64,000 nucleotides of DNA, taken from NCBI GenBank assembly GCA_017435965.1, contig JAFSEA010000027.1, forward strand, positions 1 to 64,000, in the 5' to 3' direction. The DNA comes from Oscillospiraceae bacterium. GTDB taxonomy: Bacteria > Bacillota > Clostridia > Oscillospirales > JAAYXM01. Within the stretch, counting starts at the first letter, position 1; every line of letters begins with the position of its first letter. This document shows, piece after piece, positions 53,613 through 62,405 of the stretch. Under the pieces are notes generated by a model, which was not told the DNA's origin, made no database searches, and saw only the letters and a program-made list of their open reading frames with translations. The translations under genes and the position numbers were made by a program.

Positions 53613-55778
53613 TTATGCATTTTCTTCGCAGACGAGATGGATTTCTTTTATTTTTCCATCAGGAAGAGCGAAAGAAACTGTGTTTTCCCGCTTTTCGGCA
53701 GGCTTTACCGAAATTTTAAACTCACCGTCTTTTTCTGCAATTGTTATGCGAAGTCCCCCAAAGTGATAGTCTGTCATCGGCACAAGAGGAAGTGACTTTT
53801 CCGTCCCGAACATATCAAGCCCATGACGAATCCACAGTGTGCCAAGAAGCTCACCTGCTCCGACATTTGATGACATACACGGAGTGCAGTAAAAACCGAT
53901 ATTGCTTCTTGCAATATCGCCATTTCCCGCATCAATGCACTCCCAGATATTAGGATAAGCAAGGTTTGAATTAAGTACAGAATCAAAGACCGTATCTACC
54001 AGCTCCGGAAAATGCTTTTTTGCAATAGCAACGGCAAGAGAGCAGGATTTCGGCCACGACGGACCTCTCCAGTATATGTCGGAGAAGAAACCTTCCTCCC
54101 CTTCTGCACAAGTGCGTATTCCATACTTTCCGATAAGTCTCTCAAACTGTGGCTTTACAAGAGCAAGCTTTTCTTCGTCTGCAAGATTATAAACCAGCGG
54201 AAAAAGACCGTCAACTCCCACTCTTGTGTCAAGTGTGCCGTCTGCCTGAAGTGCGCCGTACCAATGCTTTTCCTTATCCCAGAGAATATCGTTTATCGCC
54301 TTCTTCGTCTTTTCGGCTTCATCATACCAATATCGGGCATCACCAAAGCCTGTAAGTTCCGAAATCTTTCCCATCGACATTTCATAATGGTATCTCTCTG
54401 CAGAGAGTATTGAGCCATAGCAGAATTCTGTCGGTTCGTTTCCGTCAACACCATAAGTTGCCGCCTGGAATGCAGGGAACGTATCAAGACCCGTATCATA
54501 GGCATTGTGAAGTGCCCAGAGATGATTGTTATTATGCTTTTCATCAAACTCACGGCAGATGAAGAAATAATATCGGCAAAGTGGCTCATACCATTCTTTT
54601 AGCGAATCAACATCACCGCTCACATTGTAATAGCGGAGTGCCGTACCCGGAAGCTGGGGGTTTTGTATTATTCCTCCCTCCATCCAATCTGAGCCGGGCA
54701 CCTCTTCGTGAAGATATGCCGCATGGGTAACATATCCGTCTTCTCTTTGTGCGGAAAGTAGAATGTTCATCGCTCTTTTTATCCATTCACACGGATGAAA
54801 AACATCTTGCGAAGAATACCACTCCACAGCAGGTATCGCCCACTGCCATATTCCCTTATAAACCGGGAGAGATTCAAGAACATTGAAGCCCCACCCCGGA
54901 TAGTTGCAGTAATTGAGAAAAATCACCCACCAAGATTTGTAATAAAGTTTGCGCTCACGCTCATCGGCTCCGTCAAACCCCACGGTCGGAAGCGAGAGGA
55001 ATCGCTTATTCCACTTATTGCGAAGAAGTGAGTCGGCATCTGTTACAGAAAGTGCCTTAAGCGCAGCCTCACGACTGTGGTGGCTCATTCCGAAACGAAG
55101 TGAAACCTCTCCGTCATTCTCTATTGAAACTTCTGTTTCAATCAACATCACGCGACCTTTTCCGAAGTTTTCGGAAAAAGCTTCTCCTGCAGAGTCATAG
55201 GCATCGAGTTCATTGTCAAAAACCGATATTTTTACTGAGTGCGAACTTGCAATATAATAATGTCTGTCTGAAAGAGTTATGGAAATAACCCCGTCACAAT
55301 CTCGCTCAGCAGAAAATCCGTCGTATGCAATGAAGGTTGAATACAACTTCTTTTTATAGCTGTAGATGCCTGTCGGATCCTTTAGTCCAACAGAGGTGTT
55401 GCGGAGAAGAAAATCCCATGTAAGTCCTTTTTCTGTTGCGGCAGAAAGCTTTTCACTCCCTGCAAGCGCAGAATTTGGAAACCGGAAAGTATGCGAAATC
55501 TGCCCCGGGCGATAACTCTGTTCAGAAAAAATAAATCGACTTCGTCCCGGTGCTCCGCAAAGATTGGGGTATTCAAGTGCCGCAAAGCACAACTCAAAGG
55601 TATATCTGTCCTGATTGTATTTTGAAAGGTTTGTATCAAGAAAATTATAACCTATTCTTCCGTCGTGAGAAGGACAGTAGAAACCCAGGTCATAATCGTC
55701 CTCCTTGATTGAGATCGCACTCATTCGAGGAAGAGAGAAATCAAAGTTTTCAGAAAGCGATGACCAGATATCAGTCAT
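53613..55778 (-). CDS. (alpha/alpha)6-barrel glycoside hydrolase, GH63/MGH1-like (721 aa)
   Basis: An N-terminal beta-sandwich (about 1-270) and a C-terminal helical barrel (about 280-680). Barrel elements resemble the MGH1/GH63 glucosidase type: WQWAIPAVEWYSSQDVF, QREDGYVTHAAY, HNAYDTGLDTFPAF and DIYWRGPSWPKS. The acid and base are probably carboxylates within these. No signal peptide, so it is intracellular. The substrate is not determinable; trehalose, alpha-glucoside or mannosylglycerate types occur. GGGGGAA ribosome site; monocistronic. Confidence 0.8.
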   Translation of the reverse strand: MTDIWSSLSENFDFSLPRMSAISIKEDDYDLGFYCPSHDGRIGYNFLDTNLSKYNQDRYTFELCFAALEYPNLCGAPGRSRFIFSEQSYRPGQISHTFRFPNSALAGSEKLSAATEKGLTWDFLLRNTSVGLKDPTGIYSYKKKLYSTFIAYDGFSAERDCDGVISITLSDRHYYIASSHSVKISVFDNELDAYDSAGEAFSENFGKGRVMLIETEVSIENDGEVSLRFGMSHHSREAALKALSVTDADSLLRNKWNKRFLSLPTVGFDGADERERKLYYKSWWVIFLNYCNYPGWGFNVLESLPVYKGIWQWAIPAVEWYSSQDVFHPCEWIKRAMNILLSAQREDGYVTHAAYLHEEVPGSDWMEGGIIQNPQLPGTALRYYNVSGDVDSLKEWYEPLCRYYFFICREFDEKHNNNHLWALHNAYDTGLDTFPAFQAATYGVDGNEPTEFCYGSILSAERYHYEMSMGKISELTGFGDARYWYDEAEKTKKAINDILWDKEKHWYGALQADGTLDTRVGVDGLFPLVYNLADEEKLALVKPQFERLIGKYGIRTCAEGEEGFFSDIYWRGPSWPKSCSLAVAIAKKHFPELVDTVFDSVLNSNLAYPNIWECIDAGNGDIARSNIGFYCTPCMSSNVGAGELLGTLWIRHGLDMFGTEKSLPLVPMTDYHFGGLRITIAEKDGEFKISVKPAEKRENTVSFALPDGKIKEIHLVCEENA

Positions 55779-55880
55779 TCATATTCCCCCTTTAGTTCTT
55801 CTGCTATAGCGGAGCATTGGGTTGGCTTTAGTACGCCGTTTCAATAATGATGTCCAAAAATGTACATTTCCAAGCGACTT

Positions 55881-56399
55881 TTAATTCAACTCTAATACTT
55901 GGTCATATTCACCGCCAAAATCTTCAATTGACTCAATAATCGGCGAGAAGTCGCTTGTGTACGACATTGACCTGTATCGTTTAAAAGGTGATTTGTCTGC
56001 CACTTCTTTTCTCCCATCTTTATAAACAACCACACAATCAAAAATTCCGGAATTTTCATAGTATGGAGAAGATCCAAAGCAATCGGACATAAGCTCAAAC
56101 TCAACTATGTAATCAATGTTACCAAACATCTCTTCCGGTGTTGGTATGCTCATTCCATTTGATATCTGTTTTGCCTCACTTGCTTCTATTTCCTCTTTTA
56201 TATTGACAATCCGGGTGTTAACAATTTCCAGATGCCTATCCGTATTTTCGGACACGCTGCCCAAGTCACCGTCATAATACTTATCCCAATGCTCTTTAAG
56301 ACATTCTATCGCCGTTTCCACACGATCGTCACTCCGATCACATCCGCAAAACGAAAAAATCAAGCTCATACATATTAAACACAAAAATGTTTTTTTCAT
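55881..56399 (-). CDS. small putative lipoprotein (172 aa)
   Basis: A lipoprotein signal: basic MKKT, hydrophobic LCLICMSLIFSF, then the CGC near residue 20, whose second Cys could be the lipidated one. The mature part (about 150 aa, acidic, many Asp/Glu) has no recognised domain. GAAGGAG ribosome site. It lies between the glycosidase and RluA genes without evident partners. Base composition is ordinary. Confidence 0.75.
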   Translation of the reverse strand: MKKTFLCLICMSLIFSFCGCDRSDDRVETAIECLKEHWDKYYDGDLGSVSENTDRHLEIVNTRIVNIKEEIEASEAKQISNGMSIPTPEEMFGNIDYIVEFELMSDCFGSSPYYENSGIFDCVVVYKDGRKEVADKSPFKRYRSMSYTSDFSPIIESIEDFGGEYDQVLELN

Positions 56400-56441
56400 C
56401 GCAAATTCTCCTTCAATATTATAAGTTAAAGAGACTATCTT

Positions 56442-57071
56442 TTACTCAATATCAAATATACTCCAGGGGAGTTCTTTCGGGGGATTTTTTGAGATATCTT
56501 GTCCTGAGGTTTTTATTCTGTGGGAGAAAAGTCCTATGGGGCATTTTTCACGGCTTCCGTATTTGCCGTCGCCGAAAAGTGGGTGCTTTCGGCTTGCAAA
56601 CTGAACTCTTATCTGATGACTTCTTCCCGTATGCAGGCTTATGAGGACGAGAGAGCAACATCTTCCCTCCCACTCTCCTTTTGCAAGCACTTTATATGAG
56701 AGAGAGGCTTTTTTAACACCTTTTCTTTCTCGCTTTACAACAAAGCTCTTGTTTTTTGAGGAGTCCTTAAAAAGAAGGTCTTCCATAATGCCTTCGTTAT
56801 CCGAAAGCTCACCTTCGCAGACAACAAGATATTCCTTAGTAAAATCCTTATGCTCGGAAATCTTTGCACTCATCTTTGCGGCGGAAGCTTTTGTTTTTGC
56901 ATATACCATAACACCGCCGACCGGCTTATCAAGTCGGTGCAAAGGGTATATTTCACTCCCAAGCTGTTCTTTTAAGATTGTGACCGTTTCTTCTTCCGAG
57001 GATATCCCGGATGGTTTTACAATGAAAACCAAATCATCATTCTCAAATAGAATTTCAAGCTGAATATTCAT
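56442..57071 (-). CDS. RluA-family RNA pseudouridine synthase (209 aa)
   Basis: Isomerises uridine in rRNA or tRNA. The catalytic Asp is in YPLHRLDKPVGGVMVYAKT (RLDxxxxG motif); the KEYLVVCEG and SLHTGRSHQIRVQFA strands and HPLFGDGKYG fit the RluA/RluC/RluD group. It is short, with no S4 domain, so a minimal member. Its ATG follows the ridA stop by 2 nt, so the genes are coupled; the ribosome site is weak. Confidence 0.93.
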   Translation of the reverse strand: MNIQLEILFENDDLVFIVKPSGISSEEETVTILKEQLGSEIYPLHRLDKPVGGVMVYAKTKASAAKMSAKISEHKDFTKEYLVVCEGELSDNEGIMEDLLFKDSSKNKSFVVKRERKGVKKASLSYKVLAKGEWEGRCCSLVLISLHTGRSHQIRVQFASRKHPLFGDGKYGSREKCPIGLFSHRIKTSGQDISKNPPKELPWSIFDIE

Positions 57072-57073
57072 AG

Positions 57074-57445
57074 TTATATCTTTGCAACAGCTTCAACTTC
57101 AAGAAGCACATCTTTGGGAAGTCTTGCCACTTCAACACAGGAACGTGCAGGATAAGGTGCTTCAAAATAGCTTGCGTAAATTTCGTTTATGGTGGCAAAA
57201 TCCTCCATATTCTTTATGAATACAGTTGTTTTTATTACATTTGCCATCTTTCCGCCGGAGGCTTCAATCAGGTTTTTAAGATTGGAAAAAGCCTGCTCCG
57301 CCTGTGCCTTTACGCCTTCGGGAATTTCTCCTGTTTCGGGGTTTACGGGAATCTGCCCGGATGTGAAAACCATATCACCGAGAGTAATAGCCTGAGAATA
57401 AGGTCCGATTGCGGCAGGTGCCTTATCTGTTTTAATAACGTTCAT
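57074..57445 (-). CDS. ridA: RidA family enamine/imine deaminase (123 aa)
   Basis: Hydrolyses reactive 2-aminoacrylate-type imines made by PLP enzymes. DKAPAAIGPYSQAI, FTSGQIPVNPETGEIP, IKTTVFIKNMEDFA and PARSCVEVARLPKDVLLEVEAVA (in part, with the catalytic Arg) are all present. Full length. GGAGAA ribosome site. First gene of a pair with rluA. Confidence 0.96.
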   Translation of the reverse strand: MNVIKTDKAPAAIGPYSQAITLGDMVFTSGQIPVNPETGEIPEGVKAQAEQAFSNLKNLIEASGGKMANVIKTTVFIKNMEDFATINEIYASYFEAPYPARSCVEVARLPKDVLLEVEAVAKI

Positions 57446-57481
57446 AATATATTCTCCTTTTACTTTTGTTTTTGAGAAAAT

Positions 57482-57514
57482 CGAGTTGCGACAGCTTCAC
57501 ATAATCGCAACTCG
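57482..57514 (-). terminator. hairpin terminator of proS
   Basis: A perfect 10-bp inverted repeat (57482-57491 with 57505-57514) followed on the minus strand by a short T-run, 7 nt after the proS stop. Confidence 0.6.
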
Positions 57515-57521
57515 AATATTC

Positions 57522-59231
57522 TTATTTCATTTCCTTTATAAGTGCTTCAATTTCAGATACAACCGAATCAAGCTCAACACTCTTTGAGATTGACTTATCT
57601 CTTGAAGAAATTTCGACAACGCGCTGCTTCATATTTCTGGGGCTTACGATTATGCGGAGAGGCACACCCAAAAGGTCTGCATCGGAGAACATAACTCCTG
57701 CGCTGACCTTGCGGTCGTCATAAATAATCTCTATTCCCCTATTCTTAAGTTCTTCATAGAGCTTATCCGCAAATGCCTTGACCTCTGCATCATCGGCACG
57801 GACAGCACAGAGATGAACCTGCCACGGAGCAACGGACATAGGCCAGATGGGGCCGTAATCATCGTGGTGCTCCTCGCAGATTGCAGCCGCAAGACGGCCG
57901 ACACCGATACCGTAGCAACCCATAATGGGATACTCGGACTTACCTTCGCTGTCAACATAGGTCATATTCATTGACTTTGTGTATTTTGTGCCGAGCTGGA
58001 AGATGTTACCGACTTCGATACCACGAGAAACTGTTATTGCCTTCTTTCCGCAAACAGGGCAGATGCCGCCCTCGGTAATCTTTGCAAAGTCAAAGAACTC
58101 TGCACCCTCAACATCACGGGACATATCAAGACCTGTGAGGTGATATTCATCTTCATTTGCACCACAGCAGAGGTTATTGCGATTTTCAAGAGACTTATCA
58201 TAAAGAACGATACAGTCAGCATCGAGATTTACAGGACCGATGTAGCCTGTGTGAAGTCCGCTTTCTTCTGTGATAACTGCCGGGTGGATTTCAAAACCGA
58301 GGTGGTTTGTGAGCTTTGTTTCGTTTGCTTCAAGATCGCCGCGGATAAAGAGAACAATATATTTATCATCGGAATTTCTCTGATATACAACTGCCTTACA
58401 GGAGTTCTTTGCATCGCTTCCGAGGAAGTTGCATACATCTTCAATGGTCTCAAAACCGGGAGTGTGAACCTTCTTGATTTCTTCAGAGATTGCATCACGG
58501 GCAATATCGGAAATATTCTCTGCAGCTTCCATATTTGCACGGTAGTTACATTCATTACAGATTGCGATGGAATCCTCGCCGATGGGAGTGAGGAGCATAA
58601 ATTCGTGAGAAACGCTTCCGCCCATCATACCGGAATCTGACTTTACGGAGATAACCTCAGGAACACCTGCACGGGCATAGATATTCTCATATGCCTTATG
58701 GCACTTCTCATAGTATTCTTCAAGGTCTGCCTGGCTTGTGTGGAAAGAATATGCATCCTTCATTGTGAATTCACGGACACGGATAAGGCCTGCCCTCGGT
58801 CTTGCTTCATCACGGAATTTGGTCTGAATCTGATAAATCATAAAGGGGTATTTTGCATAGGTCTGACCATATTCACGGACAAGGTGAACAGCAGCTTCTT
58901 CATGGGTCATACCGAGAACGAGAGGAGAACCGCTTCTATCGTCAAAGCGAGCCATTTCCTTTCCGATGCTTGTGTATCTTCCCGACTCTTCCCAGAGGGA
59001 TGCCGGCATAACTACCGGGAACATAACTTCCTGACCGTCGATTGCATCCATTTCTTCACGGATAATCTGCTCAATCTTACGTGTTATACGCTTCAATGGC
59101 ATATACGATGAGAAGATACCGCTTGCAACGTATTTCATATATCCGCCACGGGTCATAAGAGCATGGCTGTCTACCACGCAATCGGCAGGTTTTTCTTTAA
59201 AACGATCGCCAACGAGTTTTTCAAGCTTCAT
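57522..59231 (-). CDS. proS: prolyl-tRNA synthetase, bacterial type with editing insertion (569 aa)
   Basis: Class II ProRS. Motif 2 is TKFRDEARPRAGLIRVREFTMKDAYSF (in part); motif 3 lies in YGIGVGRLAAAI; an editing INS domain separates them (about 220-380), and an anticodon-binding domain ends the protein. Start at 59231 with GGAGGA 9 nt upstream; a longer frame reading into the T-box is rejected. Expression is controlled by the T-box in front. Confidence 0.97.
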   Translation of the reverse strand: MKLEKLVGDRFKEKPADCVVDSHALMTRGGYMKYVASGIFSSYMPLKRITRKIEQIIREEMDAIDGQEVMFPVVMPASLWEESGRYTSIGKEMARFDDRSGSPLVLGMTHEEAAVHLVREYGQTYAKYPFMIYQIQTKFRDEARPRAGLIRVREFTMKDAYSFHTSQADLEEYYEKCHKAYENIYARAGVPEVISVKSDSGMMGGSVSHEFMLLTPIGEDSIAICNECNYRANMEAAENISDIARDAISEEIKKVHTPGFETIEDVCNFLGSDAKNSCKAVVYQRNSDDKYIVLFIRGDLEANETKLTNHLGFEIHPAVITEESGLHTGYIGPVNLDADCIVLYDKSLENRNNLCCGANEDEYHLTGLDMSRDVEGAEFFDFAKITEGGICPVCGKKAITVSRGIEVGNIFQLGTKYTKSMNMTYVDSEGKSEYPIMGCYGIGVGRLAAAICEEHHDDYGPIWPMSVAPWQVHLCAVRADDAEVKAFADKLYEELKNRGIEIIYDDRKVSAGVMFSDADLLGVPLRIIVSPRNMKQRVVEISSRDKSISKSVELDSVVSEIEALIKEMK

Positions 59232-59254
59232 AATAAATTCCTCCAAAAGTTTAA

Positions 59255-59523
59255 TAAAAAAGTCCCAAGCTGTGTTACACAGCTTAGGACGAACTGAATA
59301 CATAGTCCGCGGTACCACCTAAATTCGGATAAATCCGCACCTCACAAGCACGAAAGCCCGTGCTTTTCTCTATAACGGGAGAAGACCGGTATGACTTAAT
59401 CGGAGAAAGCTCTCCTTTCGCCAACAGCTCCGAGACCGGTTCGGCATATCCTCAATAAGGGCTTGCACCTTCCGCCCTCTCTCTGAAAAATCAGAAGTGC
59501 CTACTATTCCTCTTCACAGCTTT
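59255..59523 (-). promoter_or_regulatory. T-box riboswitch of proS (specifier CCG, proline)
   Basis: The antiterminator T-box AGGTGGTACCGCGG is at 59307-59320. A terminator with a 13-bp stem (59262-59274 with 59278-59290, two mismatched positions) and T-run follows it. Upstream is a stem I with the GAA-CCG-G specifier region at 59437-59442; CCG is a proline codon, matching the downstream gene. Uncharged tRNA-Pro should favour antitermination. All distances are normal for the class. Confidence 0.92.
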
Positions 59524-59529
59524 TTAGGT

Positions 59530-59559
59530 ATTATATCACAAAGACTCCCGAAAAGTCAA
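59530..59559 (-). promoter_or_regulatory. promoter of the T-box-proS transcript
   Basis: On the minus strand: TTGACT, 18-nt spacer, TATAAT; transcription would start a few bases before stem I. Confidence 0.72.
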
Positions 59560-59564
59560 CGGTT

Positions 59565-60086
59565 TTAAGAAGGATTTGTCTCTTTCTTTACCGCAAGATA
59601 AAAATTGATGTTATGAAGGGAGAAGTTTATATCGGCGGAGTTATATTTACTCAAAAACCGACTGTTTATCTCTTCTTCTCCGATGTGCTCATAGATAAGA
59701 AAGCCGAAAGATGACATAAGCTTTTCAAGCTCGTGAAAACTTTCATTTCCGGGACGGGCAAACACCATTGTGCTACCCTCCACAAAGAGCCTTGAAACCG
59801 CACTTAAAAAGCCTCTGAACTTTTCCTTTGGCATTGTGTAGGACTTATCCATAAAATCAAAGAAGCTTATTACCTTTGCAAAGCGAGGAATTTCAAGCTT
59901 TGACACTCTTCCCTCTTCGCTTAAAATTATCTTTGATTTAAGAAGACCTTCACAGACGGCAGGTTCAAGAAATGCTCTTTTTGCATCCACCGTTACATAC
60001 TGTCGTGCTCCGATTTGTATTGCGTTTTTTAAAGCAGTCTCCGAAAAATCAGCAGAAGCAAGAAGCCTCAAAACTATATTCTGCAT
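59565..60086 (-). CDS. small protein resembling a truncated leucine-carboxyl-methyltransferase fold (173 aa)
   Basis: Not firmly recognised. The first 40 residues contain AIQIGARQYVTVDA, like the SAM-site strand of PPM1-type methyltransferases, and FLEPAVCEGLL and FFDFM appear in similar order; the C-terminus has FLIYEHIGEEEINSRFL. The usual GxGxDxR glycine loop is missing, and the protein is about 100 residues short of the family. It may be a degenerate or divergent methyltransferase. Start ATG at 60086 with AGGTG upstream is preferred to GTG 60095. Confidence 0.5.
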   Translation of the reverse strand: MQNIVLRLLASADFSETALKNAIQIGARQYVTVDAKRAFLEPAVCEGLLKSKIILSEEGRVSKLEIPRFAKVISFFDFMDKSYTMPKEKFRGFLSAVSRLFVEGSTMVFARPGNESFHELEKLMSSFGFLIYEHIGEEEINSRFLSKYNSADINFSLHNINFYLAVKKETNPS

Positions 60087-60256
60087 AAAAATCACCTATA
60101 TATTTAATACCACAAAAAGAGGAAAAATACAAGACTTGACATAAGAAAAAGCAGATTATGAGACTTACTTTTAATTAAACTACAACAAATTTTCTATAAC
60201 TGTGCACACTTCCAACTATTCCCGTTTCAACACACCAACATTTTACATCTATTGTG

Positions 60257-60285
60257 TTGACATTGTAAATAAAAACGCATATAAT
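60257..60285 (+). promoter_or_regulatory. promoter of the RelB/YafQ toxin-antitoxin operon
   Basis: TTGACA, 17-nt spacer, TATAAT. An inverted repeat TTTACA/TGTAAA (60242-60247 with 60264-60269) straddles the -35 and could be the antitoxin operator. Confidence 0.7.
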
Positions 60286-60315
60286 ATTATTAGAAAGCAA
60301 GAAGGAGATGTTAGT

Positions 60316-60582
60316 ATGAATGATACAAGTATGACTATCAGAACAAATAAAGAAACCAAACAGCAAGCTCAAATGATTTTTTCCGAATTAGGAATGGATA
60401 TGTCAACGGCCGTAAACGTCTTTTTGCGACAGGCAATAATTCATCGCGGCTTCCCTTTTGAATTGACTTTGGAATCGCCAAACGCAACCACAAAAAAAGC
60501 AATGATAAATGCTGAAAACGGTACTGACACTTACGGTCCTTTTGATAGCGTGGACGCTTTAATGGAGGCATTGAATGCTTAA
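60316..60582 (+). CDS. RelB/DinJ family antitoxin (88 aa)
   Basis: The N-terminal ribbon-helix-helix starts SMTIRTNKETKQQAQMIFSE (in part) with LGMDMSTAVNVFLRQAI, diagnostic of RelB/DinJ. The C-terminal part wraps the toxin. GAAGGAG ribosome site. It overlaps the toxin start by 8 nt. It should repress its own promoter. Confidence 0.92.
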   Translation: MNDTSMTIRTNKETKQQAQMIFSELGMDMSTAVNVFLRQAIIHRGFPFELTLESPNATTKKAMINAENGTDTYGPFDSVDALMEALNA

Positions 60583-60853
60583 AATCGAATTTCAAGGGCA
60601 ATTCAAGAAAGATTATAAACTTGCGATAAAACGCGGATGCAATATGCAACTCTTTCAGGAAGTGGTTACATTACTTGCCGAGGAAAAAACGTTGCCTGCA
60701 AAATATAAAGACCATGCACTACTGGATTCAAAAGAATACAAAGGAATGCGTGAATGTCACATACAACCCGATTGGCTTTTAGTATACAAAATTTACAAAG
60801 ACACATTGATATTACAGTTAATCAGAACAGGAACACATAGTGATTTATTTTAA
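60575..60853 (+). CDS. YafQ/RelE family toxin, mRNA interferase (92 aa)
   Basis: A ribosome-dependent mRNA endonuclease of the YafQ type. FKKDYKLAIKRGCNM, LPAKYKDHALLDSKEYKGMREC (in part), LLVYKIYKDTLILQLIRTGTHSDLF (in part); the C-terminal His and the GTHSDLF end match YafQ. Translation couples to the antitoxin through the 8-nt overlap, with GGAGG before the ATG. Complete and apparently intact. Confidence 0.92.
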   Translation: MLKIEFQGQFKKDYKLAIKRGCNMQLFQEVVTLLAEEKTLPAKYKDHALLDSKEYKGMRECHIQPDWLLVYKIYKDTLILQLIRTGTHSDLF

Positions 60854-60866
60854 ATGATTAAATCTC

Positions 60867-60904
60867 AAACGGACGAGCTTTGCATACACAAAACTCGTCC
60901 GTTT
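60867..60904. terminator. bidirectional terminator after the toxin-antitoxin pair
   Basis: An 11-bp perfect stem AAACGGACGAG/CTCGTCCGTTT (60867-60877 with 60894-60904), between the toxin stop and the gltX stop. Confidence 0.75.
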
Positions 60905-60911
60905 TACTTAT

Positions 60912-62387
60912 TTACGACAATTTTTCTATCGCTGCGTCTATTCTTTTGAGGGTTTCTGCTTTTCCGAGGATGTGGCAGAACTCTACTCCGCCGCCGGGGG
61001 TTACTTGTTTTCCCGAAAGTGCTGTGCGAAGCGGCCAGAGAACGAAGCCGTTCTTGAGCTCTTTTTCTGCAATGTATGCAAAGAGAGTATCGTGGATATT
61101 ATCAAAAGTCCACTCTTCTATTCCCTCGATTACCGGGCGAAGCTCCGTTAAAGTTACAAGAGCAGTCTCTGCATTTGTCTTCATCTTCTTATGGAAATAC
61201 ATCTCGTTATCGTATTCAGGGACAGCATCAAAGAAGTCAACCTGCTCCGGAATATCTGCAAGACGCTCACAACGCTGATGGAGAAGGGGTGCGATAAGGT
61301 CGGGGTTGATGTCGGGATTCTTTACACCCTGACGGATATAGGGACGTGCAACCTCTGCAAACTCCTCCGTTGACATTGCACGGATATACTCTGCATTTAT
61401 GTATTTAAGCTTTGCAACGTCAAATATTGCAGGAGACTTTGAAATACCCTTTATTTCAAAGATATCAACAAGCTCGGAAAGTGAGAATATTTCCTGCTCA
61501 CCGCCGGGACTCCATCCGAGAAGAGTTACATAGTTTACAACTGCATCCTTAAGATAGCCTTCATTTATGAGGTCTTCATAAGATGGGTCACCGTTACGCT
61601 TTGAAAGCTTATGCTGGGCATCCTTCATAACGGGAGAGCAATGAACGTATGTGGGAACTTCCCATCCGAAGGCTTCATAGAGAAGGTTATACTTCGGTGC
61701 AGATGAGAGATATTCCGAGCCTCGTACAACGTGGGTGATGCCCATAAGGTGGTCATCAACGACGTTTGCGAAGTTATATGTTGGGAAACCGTCTGACTTG
61801 ATAAGAACCTGATCGTCAAGGTCTTCATTGGGGACGGTTATATCACCATAAACAACATCGGAAAATGTTGTTGTTCCGCCTGCAGGCATTTTTTGACGGA
61901 TTACATAAGGGACGCCTGCATCGAGCTTTGCCTGAATTTCTTCGGGAGAAAGGCGTGAGCAACGTCCATCGTACTTTGTCGGTGCTTCCCCTTCCTTTTC
62001 CTCGTGGTCTGTTTTTTCACAGAAGCAGCGGTAAGCAGCACCTCTCTCAATGAGGACTTCGGCATACTTCTTATACATTCCCATTCTTTCACTCTGAATA
62101 TATGGGCCTACGGGACCTCCGATATCGGGGCCTTCATCATAATTAAGCCCTGTTTCACGGAGAGTTCTGTAAATAAGGTCTGTTGCACCTTCAACAAGTC
62201 GGCCTTGGTCTGTGTCTTCAATGCGGAGAATAAAATCGCCGCCATTATGCTTTGCAATCATATAGGTATAAAGTGCTGTGCGGAGATTACCTATATGCAT
62301 ATATCCTGTGGGACTTGGAGCAAAACGGGTTCTCACTTTACCTTTGGGAATCCGTGCCTCTGCCTCCTCAAAAAATTTCATATCCAT
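60912..62387 (-). CDS. gltX: glutamyl-tRNA synthetase (491 aa)
   Basis: Class Ic GluRS. HIGH motif in [52 protein letters not shown] (in part) and KLSKRNGD (KMSKS). Normal length. GAGGT ribosome site; 18 nt after glnS, so probably one operon. Confidence 0.97.
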   Translation of the reverse strand: MDMKFFEEAEARIPKGKVRTRFAPSPTGYMHIGNLRTALYTYMIAKHNGGDFILRIEDTDQGRLVEGATDLIYRTLRETGLNYDEGPDIGGPVGPYIQSERMGMYKKYAEVLIERGAAYRCFCEKTDHEEKEGEAPTKYDGRCSRLSPEEIQAKLDAGVPYVIRQKMPAGGTTTFSDVVYGDITVPNEDLDDQVLIKSDGFPTYNFANVVDDHLMGITHVVRGSEYLSSAPKYNLLYEAFGWEVPTYVHCSPVMKDAQHKLSKRNGDPSYEDLINEGYLKDAVVNYVTLLGWSPGGEQEIFSLSELVDIFEIKGISKSPAIFDVAKLKYINAEYIRAMSTEEFAEVARPYIRQGVKNPDINPDLIAPLLHQRCERLADIPEQVDFFDAVPEYDNEMYFHKKMKTNAETALVTLTELRPVIEGIEEWTFDNIHDTLFAYIAEKELKNGFVLWPLRTALSGKQVTPGGGVEFCHILGKAETLKRIDAAIEKLS

Positions 62388-62405
62388 TTATATTACCTCG
62401 TTTAT

